Positions 1 to 7,659 of a stretch of DNA of 15,820 nucleotides are shown in pieces. Within the stretch, counting starts at the first letter, position 1; every line of letters starts with the position of its first letter. Under the pieces are notes generated by a model. It worked only from the letters and a program-made list of their open reading frames with translations, was not told the DNA's origin and did not search any database. The stretch comes from Deltaproteobacteria bacterium (GTDB lineage: Bacteria; Desulfobacterota_B; Binatia; UBA9968): the NCBI GenBank assembly GCA_030620935.1, contig JAUXIP010000009.1:1-15820 (forward strand), read 5' to 3'. Position numbers and translations under genes: made by a program.

Positions 1-261
1 GAGGAGTTCAAGGGGACGGGCAACATGGAAATTCATCTAGATCGACGTCTCATGGACAAGCGGGTTTTCCCGGCTATTGACATAAACAAATCGGGGACGA
101 GAAAAGAAGAGCTTTTGATTACCAGGGAAGATTTGAACCGGATTTGGATCCTGCGTAAGGTCTTGTCTCAGCTGAGCGTTGTGGAGGCGATGGAGTTTTT
201 ATTGGACAAAATTCGTGGGACGGAAGGCAATAAAGAATTTCTCGACTCCATGAACCAGTAA
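1..261 (+). CDS. rho: Transcription termination factor Rho, C-terminal end (5' truncated by window edge)
   Basis: The reading frame is open from base 1 and gives [15 protein letters not shown] before the first internal ATG at 25, so this is the tail of a longer gene, not a 78-aa protein. Rho is a hexameric RNA-dependent ATPase/helicase that ends transcription of untranslated RNA. The visible 86 residues match the C-terminus of the RecA-like domain: the [14 protein letters not shown] block, [20 protein letters not shown], and the closing [24 protein letters not shown] block. The ATP-binding Walker motifs and the RNA-binding N-terminus lie outside the window. It ends in TAA. It is separated from rpsB by a 410-bp gap, so it is probably a different transcription unit. 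I saw no clear intrinsic terminator after it. Confidence 0.96.
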   Translation, partial: EEFKGTGNMEIHLDRRLMDKRVFPAIDINKSGTRKEELLITREDLNRIWILRKVLSQLSVVEAMEFLLDKIRGTEGNKEFLDSMNQ

Positions 262-403
262 GCATTCCTCATCTTTCTCTCTATTTTCTGCCTTGCACAG
301 GCCGCAAATCTTTGCTAAAAGCGTAAAATTGCTGATTCTTTTTTCCCTGAGGACGACTTCTCGATAAGCCGGCGGGATTCGGCTTCATTGTCGGGAAGCC
401 CTA

Positions 404-532
404 GCAGGCTGCTGAAAAAGCCTCATATGCTTCGTTGCGCTCAATCGCCTCGCTCCGACGTACTGCTCAAGTACGCCTCCGCTCGTCGATTTATCGCGCG
501 CCTCGCCTCTGAGATCTTTTTGAGCAGCCTGT
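404..532. repeat. Palindromic intergenic repeat with 16-bp inverted ends
   Basis: The outer arms are CAGGCTGCTGAAAAAG (405-420) and CTTTTTGAGCAGCCTG (516-531), complementary at 15 of 16 positions. Inside lies a second perfect hairpin, CGTACT (459-464) and AGTACG (470-475) around a 5-nt loop, flanked by further partly complementary CG-rich sequence (CGCCTCGCTCC and the mirrored GCCTCCGCTCG). No ORF fits. The layout is that of a REP/MITE-like non-autonomous element; from memory, similar CAGGCTGCTGAAAAAG-ended elements recur in many metagenome-derived genomes, but copy number here cannot be judged because only one copy is in the window. Confidence 0.7.
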
Positions 533-533
533 G

Positions 534-557
534 AGCAGAGTTTATCAGCGCTCTGCT
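534..557 (+). repeat. Hairpin upstream of rpsB
   Basis: AGCAGAG (534-540) and CTCTGCT (551-557) form a perfect 7-bp stem with a 10-nt loop, directly after the palindromic repeat. There is no T run after it, so it does not look like an intrinsic terminator. Confidence 0.45.
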
Positions 558-587
558 AGAGATCTTTCAGACCAATTGCAACCGGCT

Positions 588-619
588 CTCATCCGTGCTG
601 TGGTGTTCTTGTGGATGAG
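588..619 (+). promoter_or_regulatory. Candidate structured leader of rpsB
   Basis: CTCATCC (588-594) pairs perfectly with GGATGAG (613-619), and two more G-U pairs can extend the stem inward. It ends 37 nt before the Shine-Dalgarno sequence of rpsB. Ribosomal protein operons are often controlled by leader structures that bind the encoded protein, so an S2-responsive leader is possible, but I cannot match it to a known motif. Confidence 0.25.
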
Positions 620-656
620 TGTGTAGAGAGGTGTAAAAGGAGAGATGACGATCACT

Positions 657-662
657 AAAGGA
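657..662 (+). promoter_or_regulatory. Ribosome binding site of rpsB
   Basis: AAGGAG ends 9 nt before the ATG at 672 and supports that start. Confidence 0.75.
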
Positions 663-671
663 GCTTAGTCT

Positions 672-1463
672 ATGACGGAGATAACCATGAAGCAACTCTT
701 GGAAGCGGGTGTCCATTTCGGTCACCAGACCAGTCGTTGGAACCCGAAGATGAAACCTTATATTTTTGGAGCCCGTAACGGGATTCACATTATTGACCTC
801 CAACAGACCGTTGCGATGTTCAAGGACGTAATCGGTTTTGTTGCGGACCTGGCCGCCCGTGGGGGGAATGTCCTATTTGTGGGGACCAAGAAACAGGCGA
901 AGGACGCCATCAAGGAAGAGGCCGAACGGTGCGGCATGTTTTATGTTCATAACCGCTGGTTGGGAGGGACCCTGACTAATTTCACTACTATCCGGCAGAG
1001 CATTGAGCGTCTGCGCAAGCTAGAGGAGTTGGAGAACGACCCTAAGGTGGGCGAGGCCTTGAAAAAAAAGGAGATGCTGGATCTCAAACGTGAAAAGCAG
1101 AAACTCGAGCAGGCCTTGGGCGGAATCAAAGGCATGAAAAAGCTGCCCGAAGCCGTTTTTATCGTGGATCCCGAACAGGAGAGCATCGCCGTTCAAGAAG
1201 CGCGAAAGCTGGGCATTCCTGTGGTGGCTGTCATCGACACGAATTGCGATCCGGACTTGGTGGACTACAAAATACCGGGAAATGACGACGCGATCCGGGC
1301 TATTCGTCTTTTTTGTGCGGCTATCGCCGGCGCCGTGAACGAAGGGAAGGCTCTCAATGAACAAGCGCTCGGGAAGGACAAGAAGGAAGAAAAAGGCCCT
1401 GAGGCGACGGAGGCTCGCACGGGTGGCGAGCCCGTTGAAACATCGGCTCCAGGGGGAAATTAA
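672..1463 (+). CDS. rpsB: 30S ribosomal protein S2
   Basis: A structural protein of the small ribosomal subunit, needed for binding of S1 and for translation initiation. The 263-residue product begins with the family block [20 protein letters not shown], followed by [17 protein letters not shown]. It has [25 protein letters not shown], a charged helical hairpin segment around residues 115-150 (likely coiled coil), and the C-terminal core block [34 protein letters not shown]. About 30 residues of low-complexity, charged tail rich in K, E and G follow, a common variable extension. AAGGAG at 657 supports the ATG. It heads the core cluster, with tsf starting 5 nt after its TAA. Confidence 0.98.
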   Translation: MTEITMKQLLEAGVHFGHQTSRWNPKMKPYIFGARNGIHIIDLQQTVAMFKDVIGFVADLAARGGNVLFVGTKKQAKDAIKEEAERCGMFYVHNRWLGGTLTNFTTIRQSIERLRKLEELENDPKVGEALKKKEMLDLKREKQKLEQALGGIKGMKKLPEAVFIVDPEQESIAVQEARKLGIPVVAVIDTNCDPDLVDYKIPGNDDAIRAIRLFCAAIAGAVNEGKALNEQALGKDKKEEKGPEATEARTGGEPVETSAPGGN

Positions 1464-1468
1464 CTTCA

Positions 1469-2077
1469 ATGGAAATCAATGCATCCTTGGTTAAGGAACT
1501 GCGTGAAAAGTCCGGCGCCGGAGTCATGAATTGCAAAAAGGCCTTGGCTGAATCCGGTGGCGACATGGAGAAGGCGGTGGATTACCTGCGTCAAAAGGGC
1601 CTGGCGGCAGCGGCAAAAAAAATGGGCCGTACCGCTGCCGAAGGGCTGGTGGGCACCTACATTCACGCCGGAGGGAAGATCGGCGTTTTGGTCGAGCTCA
1701 ACTGTGAGACGGATTTTGTGGCTCGGACGGCGGAGTTTCAAGCCTTGCTGAAGGATGTGGCCATGCAGGTCGCCGCGGCGAACCCACGCTACGTCCGGTC
1801 GGAAGAGGTTCCGCAAGAAGAGTTGGAGAGGGAGCGAGAGATTTATCGTCGCCAGGCCTTGGATTCGGGCAAGCCCGAAAAGGTTGTGGTCAAGATCGTG
1901 GAAGGTAAGATGGACCGCTTTTACTCCGAGGTCTGTCTCTTGGAACAGCCTTTTATCAAGGACCCTGATCGCAAGGTGGGAGAGCTGATTCAAGAGGCCA
2001 TTGCGAAGCTTAATGAAAACGTCCAGGTACGTCGTTTCGCCCGCTATCACATCGGAGAAAATATTGAGAAGGCGTAG
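1469..2077 (+). CDS. tsf: Translation elongation factor Ts (short form)
   Basis: EF-Ts is the nucleotide exchange factor that releases GDP from EF-Tu. The protein has 202 residues. The N-terminal UBA-like domain (residues 1 to about 45: [30 protein letters not shown]) is followed by the core with the EF-Tu-contacting TDFVAR motif at 81-86 within [12 protein letters not shown]. The C-terminal block [16 protein letters not shown] is present. At about 200 aa it is the compact form, known for example from Thermus, and lacks the duplicated core and extra insertions of the roughly 280-aa E. coli protein. AGGGGG at 1451-1456 lies 12 nt before the ATG, a long spacing. The adjacent rpsB implies cotranscription. 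Confidence 0.97.
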   Translation: MEINASLVKELREKSGAGVMNCKKALAESGGDMEKAVDYLRQKGLAAAAKKMGRTAAEGLVGTYIHAGGKIGVLVELNCETDFVARTAEFQALLKDVAMQVAAANPRYVRSEEVPQEELEREREIYRRQALDSGKPEKVVVKIVEGKMDRFYSEVCLLEQPFIKDPDRKVGELIQEAIAKLNENVQVRRFARYHIGENIEKA

Positions 2078-2149
2078 TGCAGTACGAAATAAAGATTGCC
2101 AACGCGCCTTCTGTCTCCCTGGGATTTTGCCTTGAATGTTTTAAATCAA

Positions 2150-2881
2150 ATGCCGAGTGCGAAGCTCAAGTATAAACGGGTGATCTTGAAAGTTACCGGA
2201 GAGGTCTTGGCCGGTGCCCAGAGATTCGGCATCGACGGCGAGATGGTACGGGGTTTTGCCGAAGAGATTAAGGAAGTAAAGGAATTGGGTTGTGAGATGG
2301 CCTTGGTCATGGGGGGAGGTAATATCTTTCGAGGTGTCGAGGCCAGTGGTTGGGTGATGGAACGGGCCAGCGCCGACACGATGGGAATGCTTGCGACGGT
2401 CATCAACAGTTTGGCCCTGCAGGACGCCTTGGAAAAGATCGGTGTTTTCACGCGGGTCATGTCGGCCATCGATATGCGTCAGGTCGCGGAGCCTTACATT
2501 CGCCGTCGGGCGACCCGCCATCTCGAAAAGGGACGCATCATCATCTTTGCCGGCGGCACGGGCAATCCCTATTTCACGACCGATACCACGGCCAGTCTGC
2601 GGGCCATGGAGATCGGGGCTGAGGTGATCCTTAAGGCGACGAAAGTAGATGGGGTCTATGACGCGGATCCCATGAAAGTCCGAGGGGCGAAGCGGTACGA
2701 AGAGCTGACCTACATCGAGGTGCTCAACAAAGAGCTCAAGGTGATGGACTCTACGGCGATCTCCATGTGCATGGACAACCATCTGCCCATCGTTGTCTTT
2801 AACCTCATGCAGAAGGGGAATATCAGGAGAGTGATCTCCGGGGAGAACATTGGAACCCTGGTGCACGCGGGCAAAAGATGA
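2150..2881 (+). CDS. pyrH: UMP kinase
   Basis: UMP kinase phosphorylates UMP to UDP with ATP, in cytosolic pyrimidine nucleotide synthesis; bacterial enzymes are hexamers of the amino-acid-kinase fold, usually regulated by GTP and UTP. From the ATG at 2150 the product is 243 aa, close to the usual 235-250. It shows LKVTGE (13-18; most family members have LKLSGE), GGGNIFRG (55-62), the [19 protein letters not shown] segment (76-94), [12 protein letters not shown] (135-146) and [14 protein letters not shown] (161-174). The frame stays open upstream to a TTG at 2096, which would add 18 residues not typical of the family; neither start has a good Shine-Dalgarno sequence, so I chose the ATG on family length. 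The TGA overlaps the frr ATG (ATGA at 2878-2881), which suggests translational coupling. Confidence 0.95.
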   Translation: MPSAKLKYKRVILKVTGEVLAGAQRFGIDGEMVRGFAEEIKEVKELGCEMALVMGGGNIFRGVEASGWVMERASADTMGMLATVINSLALQDALEKIGVFTRVMSAIDMRQVAEPYIRRRATRHLEKGRIIIFAGGTGNPYFTTDTTASLRAMEIGAEVILKATKVDGVYDADPMKVRGAKRYEELTYIEVLNKELKVMDSTAISMCMDNHLPIVVFNLMQKGNIRRVISGENIGTLVHAGKR

Positions 2882-3435
2882 ACGAGACCTTTTTCGTCGA
2901 GCTCCAAAAGGAAATGGAGAAATCGATAGCGGCCTTGCGCAAGGAGTTTGCGCGGCTGAGGACCGGGAGGGCCTCGACGGCGCTCCTCGAAGGGATCATG
3001 GTGGATTATTACGGTACGGCCACTCCCCTCAACCAGTTGGCGGGTTTGGCGGCTCCCGAACCGCGTCTCCTAGTTGTCCAAACTTACGACCGTGGCGCTA
3101 TCGGCAACATTGAAAAGGCGATCCTCAAAACGGATCTGGGATTGACCCCGAACAACGACGGCAAAGTCATTCGTATTCCCATCCCCGAGTTGACCGAGGA
3201 GAGGCGAAAGGAGCTGGTCAAGCACATCAAGAAGATATCGGAAGAGTTCCGTGTCTCCGTGCGTAATCATCGCAGGGATGCCATTGAAAAGTTTAAGGAG
3301 ATGGAAAAGCGAAAAGAGATTGCCGCGGACGAGCTGAAACATAGTCAGGATCGCATTCAGAAGATCACGGATGATTTTATCGGTCGTATAGATAAAACGC
3401 TGAAGACCAAGGAAGACGAGATCATGGAGGTCTGA
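2878..3435 (+). CDS. frr: Ribosome recycling factor
   Basis: RRF, with EF-G, splits the post-termination ribosome. The product has 185 aa, the standard length. Recognisable blocks are the N-terminal helix with [14 protein letters not shown], the [13 protein letters not shown] segment that begins the small domain, [20 protein letters not shown], and the C-terminal helices with [21 protein letters not shown] and [18 protein letters not shown]. The three-helix bundle is therefore complete. It starts inside the pyrH stop codon with no strong ribosome binding site of its own, consistent with coupled translation. A 38-nt gap with no visible terminator leads to uppS. Confidence 0.98.
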   Translation: MNETFFVELQKEMEKSIAALRKEFARLRTGRASTALLEGIMVDYYGTATPLNQLAGLAAPEPRLLVVQTYDRGAIGNIEKAILKTDLGLTPNNDGKVIRIPIPELTEERRKELVKHIKKISEEFRVSVRNHRRDAIEKFKEMEKRKEIAADELKHSQDRIQKITDDFIGRIDKTLKTKEDEIMEV

Positions 3436-3473
3436 GGCACGCCACCTTTCCCTCCAGTAGTTTTCAATCCGGA

Positions 3474-4241
3474 ATGAACCTCAAGGGCCTAGACAAGAGT
3501 CGGTTGCCCAGGCATGTGGCCATTATTATGGATGGCAACGGACGTTGGGCTAGGTTACAGGGCAAGAGCCGCATCGAAGGGCACCGTCGTGGAAGGGCCT
3601 CGGTCCGGGCGGTCGTAGAGATGAGTCGTAAGCTGAGAATTCCCTATCTTTCTCTCTACGCATTTTCAACGGAAAACTGGCTGCGACCCAAGGATGAAGT
3701 GCACGCCCTCATGGGTCTTCTGGACCATTACTTGACGGTCGAGCAGCCGAAGATGATGCGGCATGGGATTCGGCTCATGGCCATCGGCGACAAAGAGCGG
3801 CTCCCCGGCCCCATCTTGCGCACTTTGGAGCGGACCGAAAAGGCGACGCGGAAAAATAAGGGAATGACCGTCCTCCTTGCTTTAAGTTACAGCGGGCGCG
3901 ATGACATAATCAAAATGGTTAGAAGTATCGCGCAAAAGGTCAAGGAGGGGACTTATAGCGTGGGCGAGATCGAAGAGGAGATGATTTCCGCCCATATGGA
4001 AACACACTCCATCCCGGATCCGGACCTTCTCATCCGTACCAGCGGCGAGATGCGGATCAGCAATTTCTATCTCTGGCAGATTCCCTACACCGAATTATAC
4101 GTTACGTCCACTCTCTGGCCCGACTTCCGAGAATCGTGTTACTTTCAGGCCCTTAAGGAATATCAAAAACGTCGGAGGAGATTCGGCCGGACAGACGAAC
4201 AAATCTCCCAACCCATCGCTACTTCTCATAGCGTCCGGTGA
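3474..4241 (+). CDS. uppS: Isoprenyl transferase / undecaprenyl diphosphate synthase
   Basis: A cis-prenyltransferase that condenses isopentenyl diphosphate units onto farnesyl diphosphate to give undecaprenyl diphosphate, the lipid carrier for peptidoglycan and other surface glycans. The 255-residue protein shows the signature HVAIIMDGNGRWAR with the catalytic Asp at residue 20, GHRRG (36-40), YAFSTENW (62-69), and the diphosphate-binding RTSGE (188-192) followed by SNFYLWQIPYTELY with the Mg-binding Glu at 207. Length and motif order are normal. The basic C-terminus (KEYQKRRRRFGRTDEQ) is typical. No clear Shine-Dalgarno precedes the ATG. Its TGA overlaps the cdsA GTG start by 4 nt. Confidence 0.96.
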   Translation: MNLKGLDKSRLPRHVAIIMDGNGRWARLQGKSRIEGHRRGRASVRAVVEMSRKLRIPYLSLYAFSTENWLRPKDEVHALMGLLDHYLTVEQPKMMRHGIRLMAIGDKERLPGPILRTLERTEKATRKNKGMTVLLALSYSGRDDIIKMVRSIAQKVKEGTYSVGEIEEEMISAHMETHSIPDPDLLIRTSGEMRISNFYLWQIPYTELYVTSTLWPDFRESCYFQALKEYQKRRRRFGRTDEQISQPIATSHSVR

Positions 4242-5044
4242 GTATACAGATCATCCCTAGGGTGGTGACCGCCCTTGTGGCCATCCCCCCTTTGGTTCTT
4301 ATTGTAGGCTGGGGATCCGCTTGGCAGTTTTCGCTTTTGGTTTTCTTGGTCACCGTCGGCGCGCTTTGTGAATACTTTCTCATGGCCTTTCCCCGTCATC
4401 CCAGGGAACGGACTCTGGGCATAGGTCTTGGAGTCCTCATGGCGATCGGAATGCTTGTCCCAAAACTTTCCGATTCCGGCTTTTGGCCGGCCGGGATCAT
4501 CGTGGCGGCCTTCTCGGTCTATCTTTTTCTCGGCAAAGATTTAGCGGGAAGATATCAGCATTTGGGTTGGACGCTTTTGGGGACTCTTTACATCGGCTAT
4601 TTATTTCCCCATATTGTTTATCTCCATCGAGCTCCTGAGGGACGGAGATGGGTGTTTTTTGTTCTTCTGGTGGCTATGGTCGGGGATACCGCAGGCTATC
4701 TCGTTGGAAGCGCTGTAGGAAAGAGGAAATTGGCCCCAAAGATTAGTCCGGCAAAGACGGTTGAAGGAACTTTAGGCGCGGCTGGGGCAAGCGTTCTGTT
4801 TGGACTGCTTGCCGGGAGTTTTTTGCTTTCTTCCCGTTCTTGGGTGGAAATCTTTGTGCTCTGCCTCATCCTGAACGCCCTGGCGCAGACCGGCGATCTT
4901 TTCGAGTCCTGGGTGAAGCGGGTTTTCTCGGTCAAGGATTCAGGCGTTCTTCTTCCGGGACATGGAGGGCTGTTGGACCGCTTGGATAGTCTAATATTTC
5001 CCGTCGTGTTTGCGACGATCTATTTAAGGCTGATGCATCCATGA
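4238..5044 (+). CDS. cdsA: Phosphatidate cytidylyltransferase (CDP-diacylglycerol synthase)
   Basis: An integral membrane enzyme that makes CDP-diacylglycerol from phosphatidic acid and CTP, the branch point of phospholipid synthesis. The 268-aa product is very hydrophobic, with a run of membrane segments from residue 9 onward. It carries VGDTAGYLVGSAVGKRKLAP (148-167) with SPAKTVEGT (170-178). Near the C-terminus, from S224 to D250, is the family signature S-x-V-K-R-x4-K-D-S-G-x2-L-P-G-H-G-G-x2-D-R-x-D. I take the GTG at 4238, which overlaps the uppS stop as GTGA; no better in-frame start is visible. Its own TGA overlaps the dxr ATG (ATGA at 5041-5044), giving uppS-cdsA-dxr as a translationally coupled block. 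Confidence 0.95.
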   Translation: MSIQIIPRVVTALVAIPPLVLIVGWGSAWQFSLLVFLVTVGALCEYFLMAFPRHPRERTLGIGLGVLMAIGMLVPKLSDSGFWPAGIIVAAFSVYLFLGKDLAGRYQHLGWTLLGTLYIGYLFPHIVYLHRAPEGRRWVFFVLLVAMVGDTAGYLVGSAVGKRKLAPKISPAKTVEGTLGAAGASVLFGLLAGSFLLSSRSWVEIFVLCLILNALAQTGDLFESWVKRVFSVKDSGVLLPGHGGLLDRLDSLIFPVVFATIYLRLMHP

Positions 5045-6195
5045 AGTCTATTGCCATTCTTGGTTCCACGGGTTCAGTCGGGGTCAGTACTCTGGACTTG
5101 GCTCGACGTTTTCCCGAGGAATTTAAGGTTCGGGGTTTGGTGGCCGGCCGGAATCTGAAAATTCTTGCCGCGCAGATCAAAGAGTTTTCGCCCGAGTGGG
5201 TAAGCGTAAGCGAGGAAATGGGGATCCCCATTTTGCGGAAGCTGATAGGCAGGCGCAAGACAGAGATCTTATGGGGTGAAGAGGGTGCTACGACCATAGC
5301 CACGGCGAGGGAAGTGGATCTCGTAGTGGCGGCGATTGTGGGCGGCGCCGGTCTTGTGCCGACCTTAGGAGCCGTGCGGGCGGGAAAAGAGGTGGCCCTG
5401 GCGAATAAAGAAGCCCTGGTTATGGCGGGAGAGATCTTTATCCGGGAGGCAAAAAAAAGGGGCGTCCGCCTCTTGCCCGTGGACAGCGAACACAATGCCA
5501 TCTTTCAATGCCTTCAGGGAAACCGCCGGGAAGAGGTAGAGAGCATTATCCTTACGGCCTCAGGAGGGCCCTTTCTCCGCGCTTCGCTTAAGGATTTGAA
5601 TCGTGTTACCGTCAAGCAGGCTTTGAAACACCCCAACTGGAAAATGGGGCGCAAAATCACCGTCGATTCGGCGACGATGATGAACAAAGGGCTGGAGGTG
5701 GTGGAGGCGCGTTGGTTGTTTGATATGCCGCCTTCGCAGGTGGAAGTGGTGATCCACCCGCAGAGCATTGTACACTCCATGGTGCGCTACCAGGATGGGT
5801 CGGTCATCGCGCAATTGGGCGTGCCGGACATGCGGATACCGATTGCCTATGCGCTGTCCTATCCACGCCGACTTAAGGTAAACTGGCGTGAATTGGAATT
5901 GACCAAGCTGGGTTCTTTGACTTTTCTCCCCATAGAGAAGAAGAGATATCCGGCTCTTGGGCTGGGCTATGAAGCCTTAGCAGCCGGAGGAAGCATGCCC
6001 ACGGTGCTCAATGCAGCCAACGAGGTTGCGGTAGGAGCCTTTTTGGAGAAGCGCATCGGTTTTCGAAAGATTCACCAAGTCATTAAGAAAACCATGAACG
6101 CCCATGCCAACCAACACCCGAAGGAAGTCGGTGAGGTCTTGGAGGCGGACCGGTGGGCGCGCGAGAAGGCATCCACGGTCATCAATCGTTCATAG
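5041..6195 (+). CDS. dxr: 1-deoxy-D-xylulose 5-phosphate reductoisomerase
   Basis: Rearranges and reduces DXP to 2-C-methyl-D-erythritol 4-phosphate with NADPH, the committed step of the MEP isoprenoid pathway; this is the precursor route for the product of the nearby uppS. The 384-aa protein has the NADPH-binding GSTGSVG at 8-14, ALANKEALVMAG (119-130), the metal-binding PVDSEHNAIFQCL with D148 and E150, the SGGPF loop (174-178), and HPNWKMGRKITVDSATMMNK, with the third metal ligand E219 in KGLE. IHPQSIVHSMV (238-248) and LNAANEVAVGAFL complete the family pattern. All catalytic residues I can place are present. It shares ATGA with cdsA. Confidence 0.97.
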   Translation: MKSIAILGSTGSVGVSTLDLARRFPEEFKVRGLVAGRNLKILAAQIKEFSPEWVSVSEEMGIPILRKLIGRRKTEILWGEEGATTIATAREVDLVVAAIVGGAGLVPTLGAVRAGKEVALANKEALVMAGEIFIREAKKRGVRLLPVDSEHNAIFQCLQGNRREEVESIILTASGGPFLRASLKDLNRVTVKQALKHPNWKMGRKITVDSATMMNKGLEVVEARWLFDMPPSQVEVVIHPQSIVHSMVRYQDGSVIAQLGVPDMRIPIAYALSYPRRLKVNWRELELTKLGSLTFLPIEKKRYPALGLGYEALAAGGSMPTVLNAANEVAVGAFLEKRIGFRKIHQVIKKTMNAHANQHPKEVGEVLEADRWAREKASTVINRS

Positions 6196-6200
6196 ATCTC

Positions 6201-6207
6201 GGAGGAG
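6201..6207 (+). promoter_or_regulatory. Ribosome binding site of rseP
   Basis: GGAGGAG lies 8 nt before the ATG at 6216. It decides the start in favour of this ATG over a GTG at 6153 that would put 21 hydrophilic residues inside the 3' end of dxr. Confidence 0.85.
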
Positions 6208-6215
6208 AAACGACG

Positions 6216-7280
6216 ATGGTAGATGTTTTATATGCAATTGTTTCAGTTGTCGCAGTTTTGGGGCTTCTAATCATTATCCATGAGTACGGTCACCTCCTTA
6301 TAGCCAAGCTGTCGGGGGTCAGAGTCTTGACCTTCTCGGTCGGTTTTGGCCCCAAGCTTTGGGTCAGAAAGATCGGAGAAACGGAATATGCCCTCAGTGC
6401 TTTCCCCCTCGGAGGCTACGTCAAAATGATGGGGGAAGACCCGGGGGAAGAGGTCGCGGAAGCGGACAAGCAAAGATCTTTCTCTCATCAAGGGCTTGCA
6501 AAGCGGATCGCTATTGTAGCGGCTGGACCGGGGTTTAACCTCCTTCTGGCAGTGCTTATTTATAGCTTGGTTTCCATGTTTTATGGCGTGGGCGTTCGCA
6601 CCACGCAAGTGGGAAGCGTGGAGGCCGACTCTCCGGCAGCCCGGGCAGGGATACAAAAGGGGGATCGTATCGTCACCATTGACGGTGAAGCTATAGAAGA
6701 TTGGGAGGAGCTGTCTACACGCATCAAGGCGAGTGAGGGAAAGGCCGTGAGCCTTCACATCCAAAGGGATCAGCAGGAAATGGACATAACGGTTCAACCG
6801 GCTAAGAGGGAAGTAATGAATGCCTTCGGCGAGCCGATAGAGAGCTGGCTGATTGGAATAACCAGTAAGATTGCCATCGAAAAAACTAGCCCGTTGTCGG
6901 CTGTCAGACACGGTTTTTTTCAAACGGGGCAGCTGGCCAAATTGACTTTGGAGGGCCTTTTTAAACTGGTGAAAGGAGAGATCTCTTCCAAGAATCTTGG
7001 CGGCCCGATTTTGATTGCTCAAGTGGCAGGTCAGCAAGCCCAGGAAGGGCTGCGGAGTTTTCTTTCTCTACTTGCCTTTTTAAGTATAACGCTCGGCGTG
7101 CTCAATCTTTTGCCTATACCGGTTCTCGACGGCGGACATCTCTTTTTCTTTTTGATCGAGGGCATACTCGGTCGTCCGATCCAGTTGAAATACCGGGAAA
7201 AGGCCTCGCAGGTCGGTTTTTTCATCCTTATTCTCATAATGCTCTACGCAACCTACAATGATATCGCTCGGTTCTTTTAG
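6216..7280 (+). CDS. rseP: Site-2 intramembrane zinc metalloprotease, RseP family (single PDZ)
   Basis: RseP-type proteases cut membrane-spanning substrates, typically the anti-sigma factor RseA in the sigma-E envelope stress response, and remnant signal peptides. From the ATG at 6216 the protein has 354 aa. The zinc-binding HEYGH is at 22-26 inside the first membrane segment. A second segment with the GPGFN motif spans about 99-123, one PDZ domain covers about 128-200 (SPAARAGIQKGDRI), a third segment carries the third zinc ligand in LDGGH (D305) within LNLLPIPVLDGGH, and a final segment spans about 333-350. E. coli RseP has two PDZ domains and about 450 aa; the one-PDZ form is common in other phyla. 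The strong upstream GGAGGAG fixes the start. It is the last gene of the core cluster. Confidence 0.95.
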   Translation: MVDVLYAIVSVVAVLGLLIIIHEYGHLLIAKLSGVRVLTFSVGFGPKLWVRKIGETEYALSAFPLGGYVKMMGEDPGEEVAEADKQRSFSHQGLAKRIAIVAAGPGFNLLLAVLIYSLVSMFYGVGVRTTQVGSVEADSPAARAGIQKGDRIVTIDGEAIEDWEELSTRIKASEGKAVSLHIQRDQQEMDITVQPAKREVMNAFGEPIESWLIGITSKIAIEKTSPLSAVRHGFFQTGQLAKLTLEGLFKLVKGEISSKNLGGPILIAQVAGQQAQEGLRSFLSLLAFLSITLGVLNLLPIPVLDGGHLFFFLIEGILGRPIQLKYREKASQVGFFILILIMLYATYNDIARFF

Positions 7281-7309
7281 GGATAGGGGCGTAATAGCCT
7301 TCAGCTATA

Positions 7310-7641
7310 AGCCATCAGCAATCCGCTAGCCCGGACTATGCATTGATCTCGGCGACGAGCCCTTCCGGGCGAGGGCAATAGAGCTCTGCCTTGACCCTTC
7401 GATTCAACTCAGGGTCATAGTGAGTTCGTCGAACTATGAGAAGGCCTTCGCACTGCGGTACTGGAGCGAACAGCAGGGGACTAGCCCGAAGCTAAAGAGC
7501 CAAGCACCGGACACGTCATTGGACCTCCAGTCTCAGGTGCCCTCGCCCGTCAGGACTCATCCCCTCGAACGACACTCTGTGGCGACTTTTCTTCGTCTTA
7601 TGAATAGTGCGGGCTAGATAAGGAGAAAAGCGCTGACGGCT
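7310..7641. repeat. MITE-like composite element with nested inverted repeats
   Basis: The inner arms are CTAGCCCGGACTATGCAT (7326-7343) and ATGAATAGTGCGGGCTAG (7600-7617), which are inverted complements at 16 of 18 positions. Outside them AGCCATCAGC (7310-7319) and GCTGACGGCT (7632-7641) match inversely at 9 of 10. The interior (about 256 bp between inner arms) holds no transposase or other credible ORF. Size, terminal inverted repeats and lack of coding fit a miniature non-autonomous element. I could not identify clear target-site duplications. Confidence 0.6.
7395..7434 (+). repeat. Dispersed repeat, copy 1 (CCCTTCGA-CTCAGGGT-GTGAG-GTCGAAC type)
   Basis: Reads CCCTTCGA, a short spacer, CTCAGGGT, GTGAG and GTCGAAC. 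The same blocks in the same order occur on the opposite strand at 15657-15693. It lies inside the MITE-like element. The ends TTCGA and TCGAA make it weakly palindromic. Confidence 0.6.
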
Positions 7642-7659
7642 GATCACTAGAGGCTTTAT

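Larger units (their letters stand above)
262..671. other. Non-coding gap between rho and rpsB
   Basis: No convincing ORF on either strand. From left to right it holds a T-rich stretch (about 337-346), a small hairpin (GGCTTC 381-386 with GAAGCC 395-400, not followed by a T run), a palindromic repeat (404-532), a 7-bp hairpin (534-557), a second hairpin (588-619) and the rpsB ribosome binding site. I found no promoter with both boxes well matched; the rpsB promoter must nevertheless lie here if the cluster starts at rpsB. Confidence 0.7.
7281..7659. other. Non-coding gap between rseP and tsaB, filled by a MITE-like element
   Basis: About 380 bp with no gene I can support. Nearly all of it is accounted for by the inverted-repeat-bounded element at 7310-7641, which itself contains one copy of a dispersed repeat at 7395-7434. 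A short open frame at 7420-7617 is made of this repeat sequence and has no recognisable protein features. No clear terminator for the preceding cluster and no good promoter for tsaB was seen. Confidence 0.65.

Noticed and set aside
301..400. Intrinsic terminator after rho
   Set aside because: The T run (337-346) is not preceded by a good stem, and the small GGCTTC/GAAGCC hairpin (381-400) is not followed by T residues.
2141..2866. 241-aa open frame on the - strand opposite pyrH
   Set aside because: It is fully antisense to pyrH, has no recognisable family pattern and fits a codon-bias shadow; the same holds for the - strand frames at 6267-7037 and 9229-9951.
6153..6215. Upstream GTG start for rseP
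   Set aside because: The added residues are hydrophilic, come from inside dxr, and sit before a strong GGAGGAG site with the ATG at 6216.
7420..7617. 65-aa open frame between rseP and tsaB
   Set aside because: It lies inside the MITE-like element, overlaps its right inverted repeat, has no ribosome binding site and no recognisable protein pattern.
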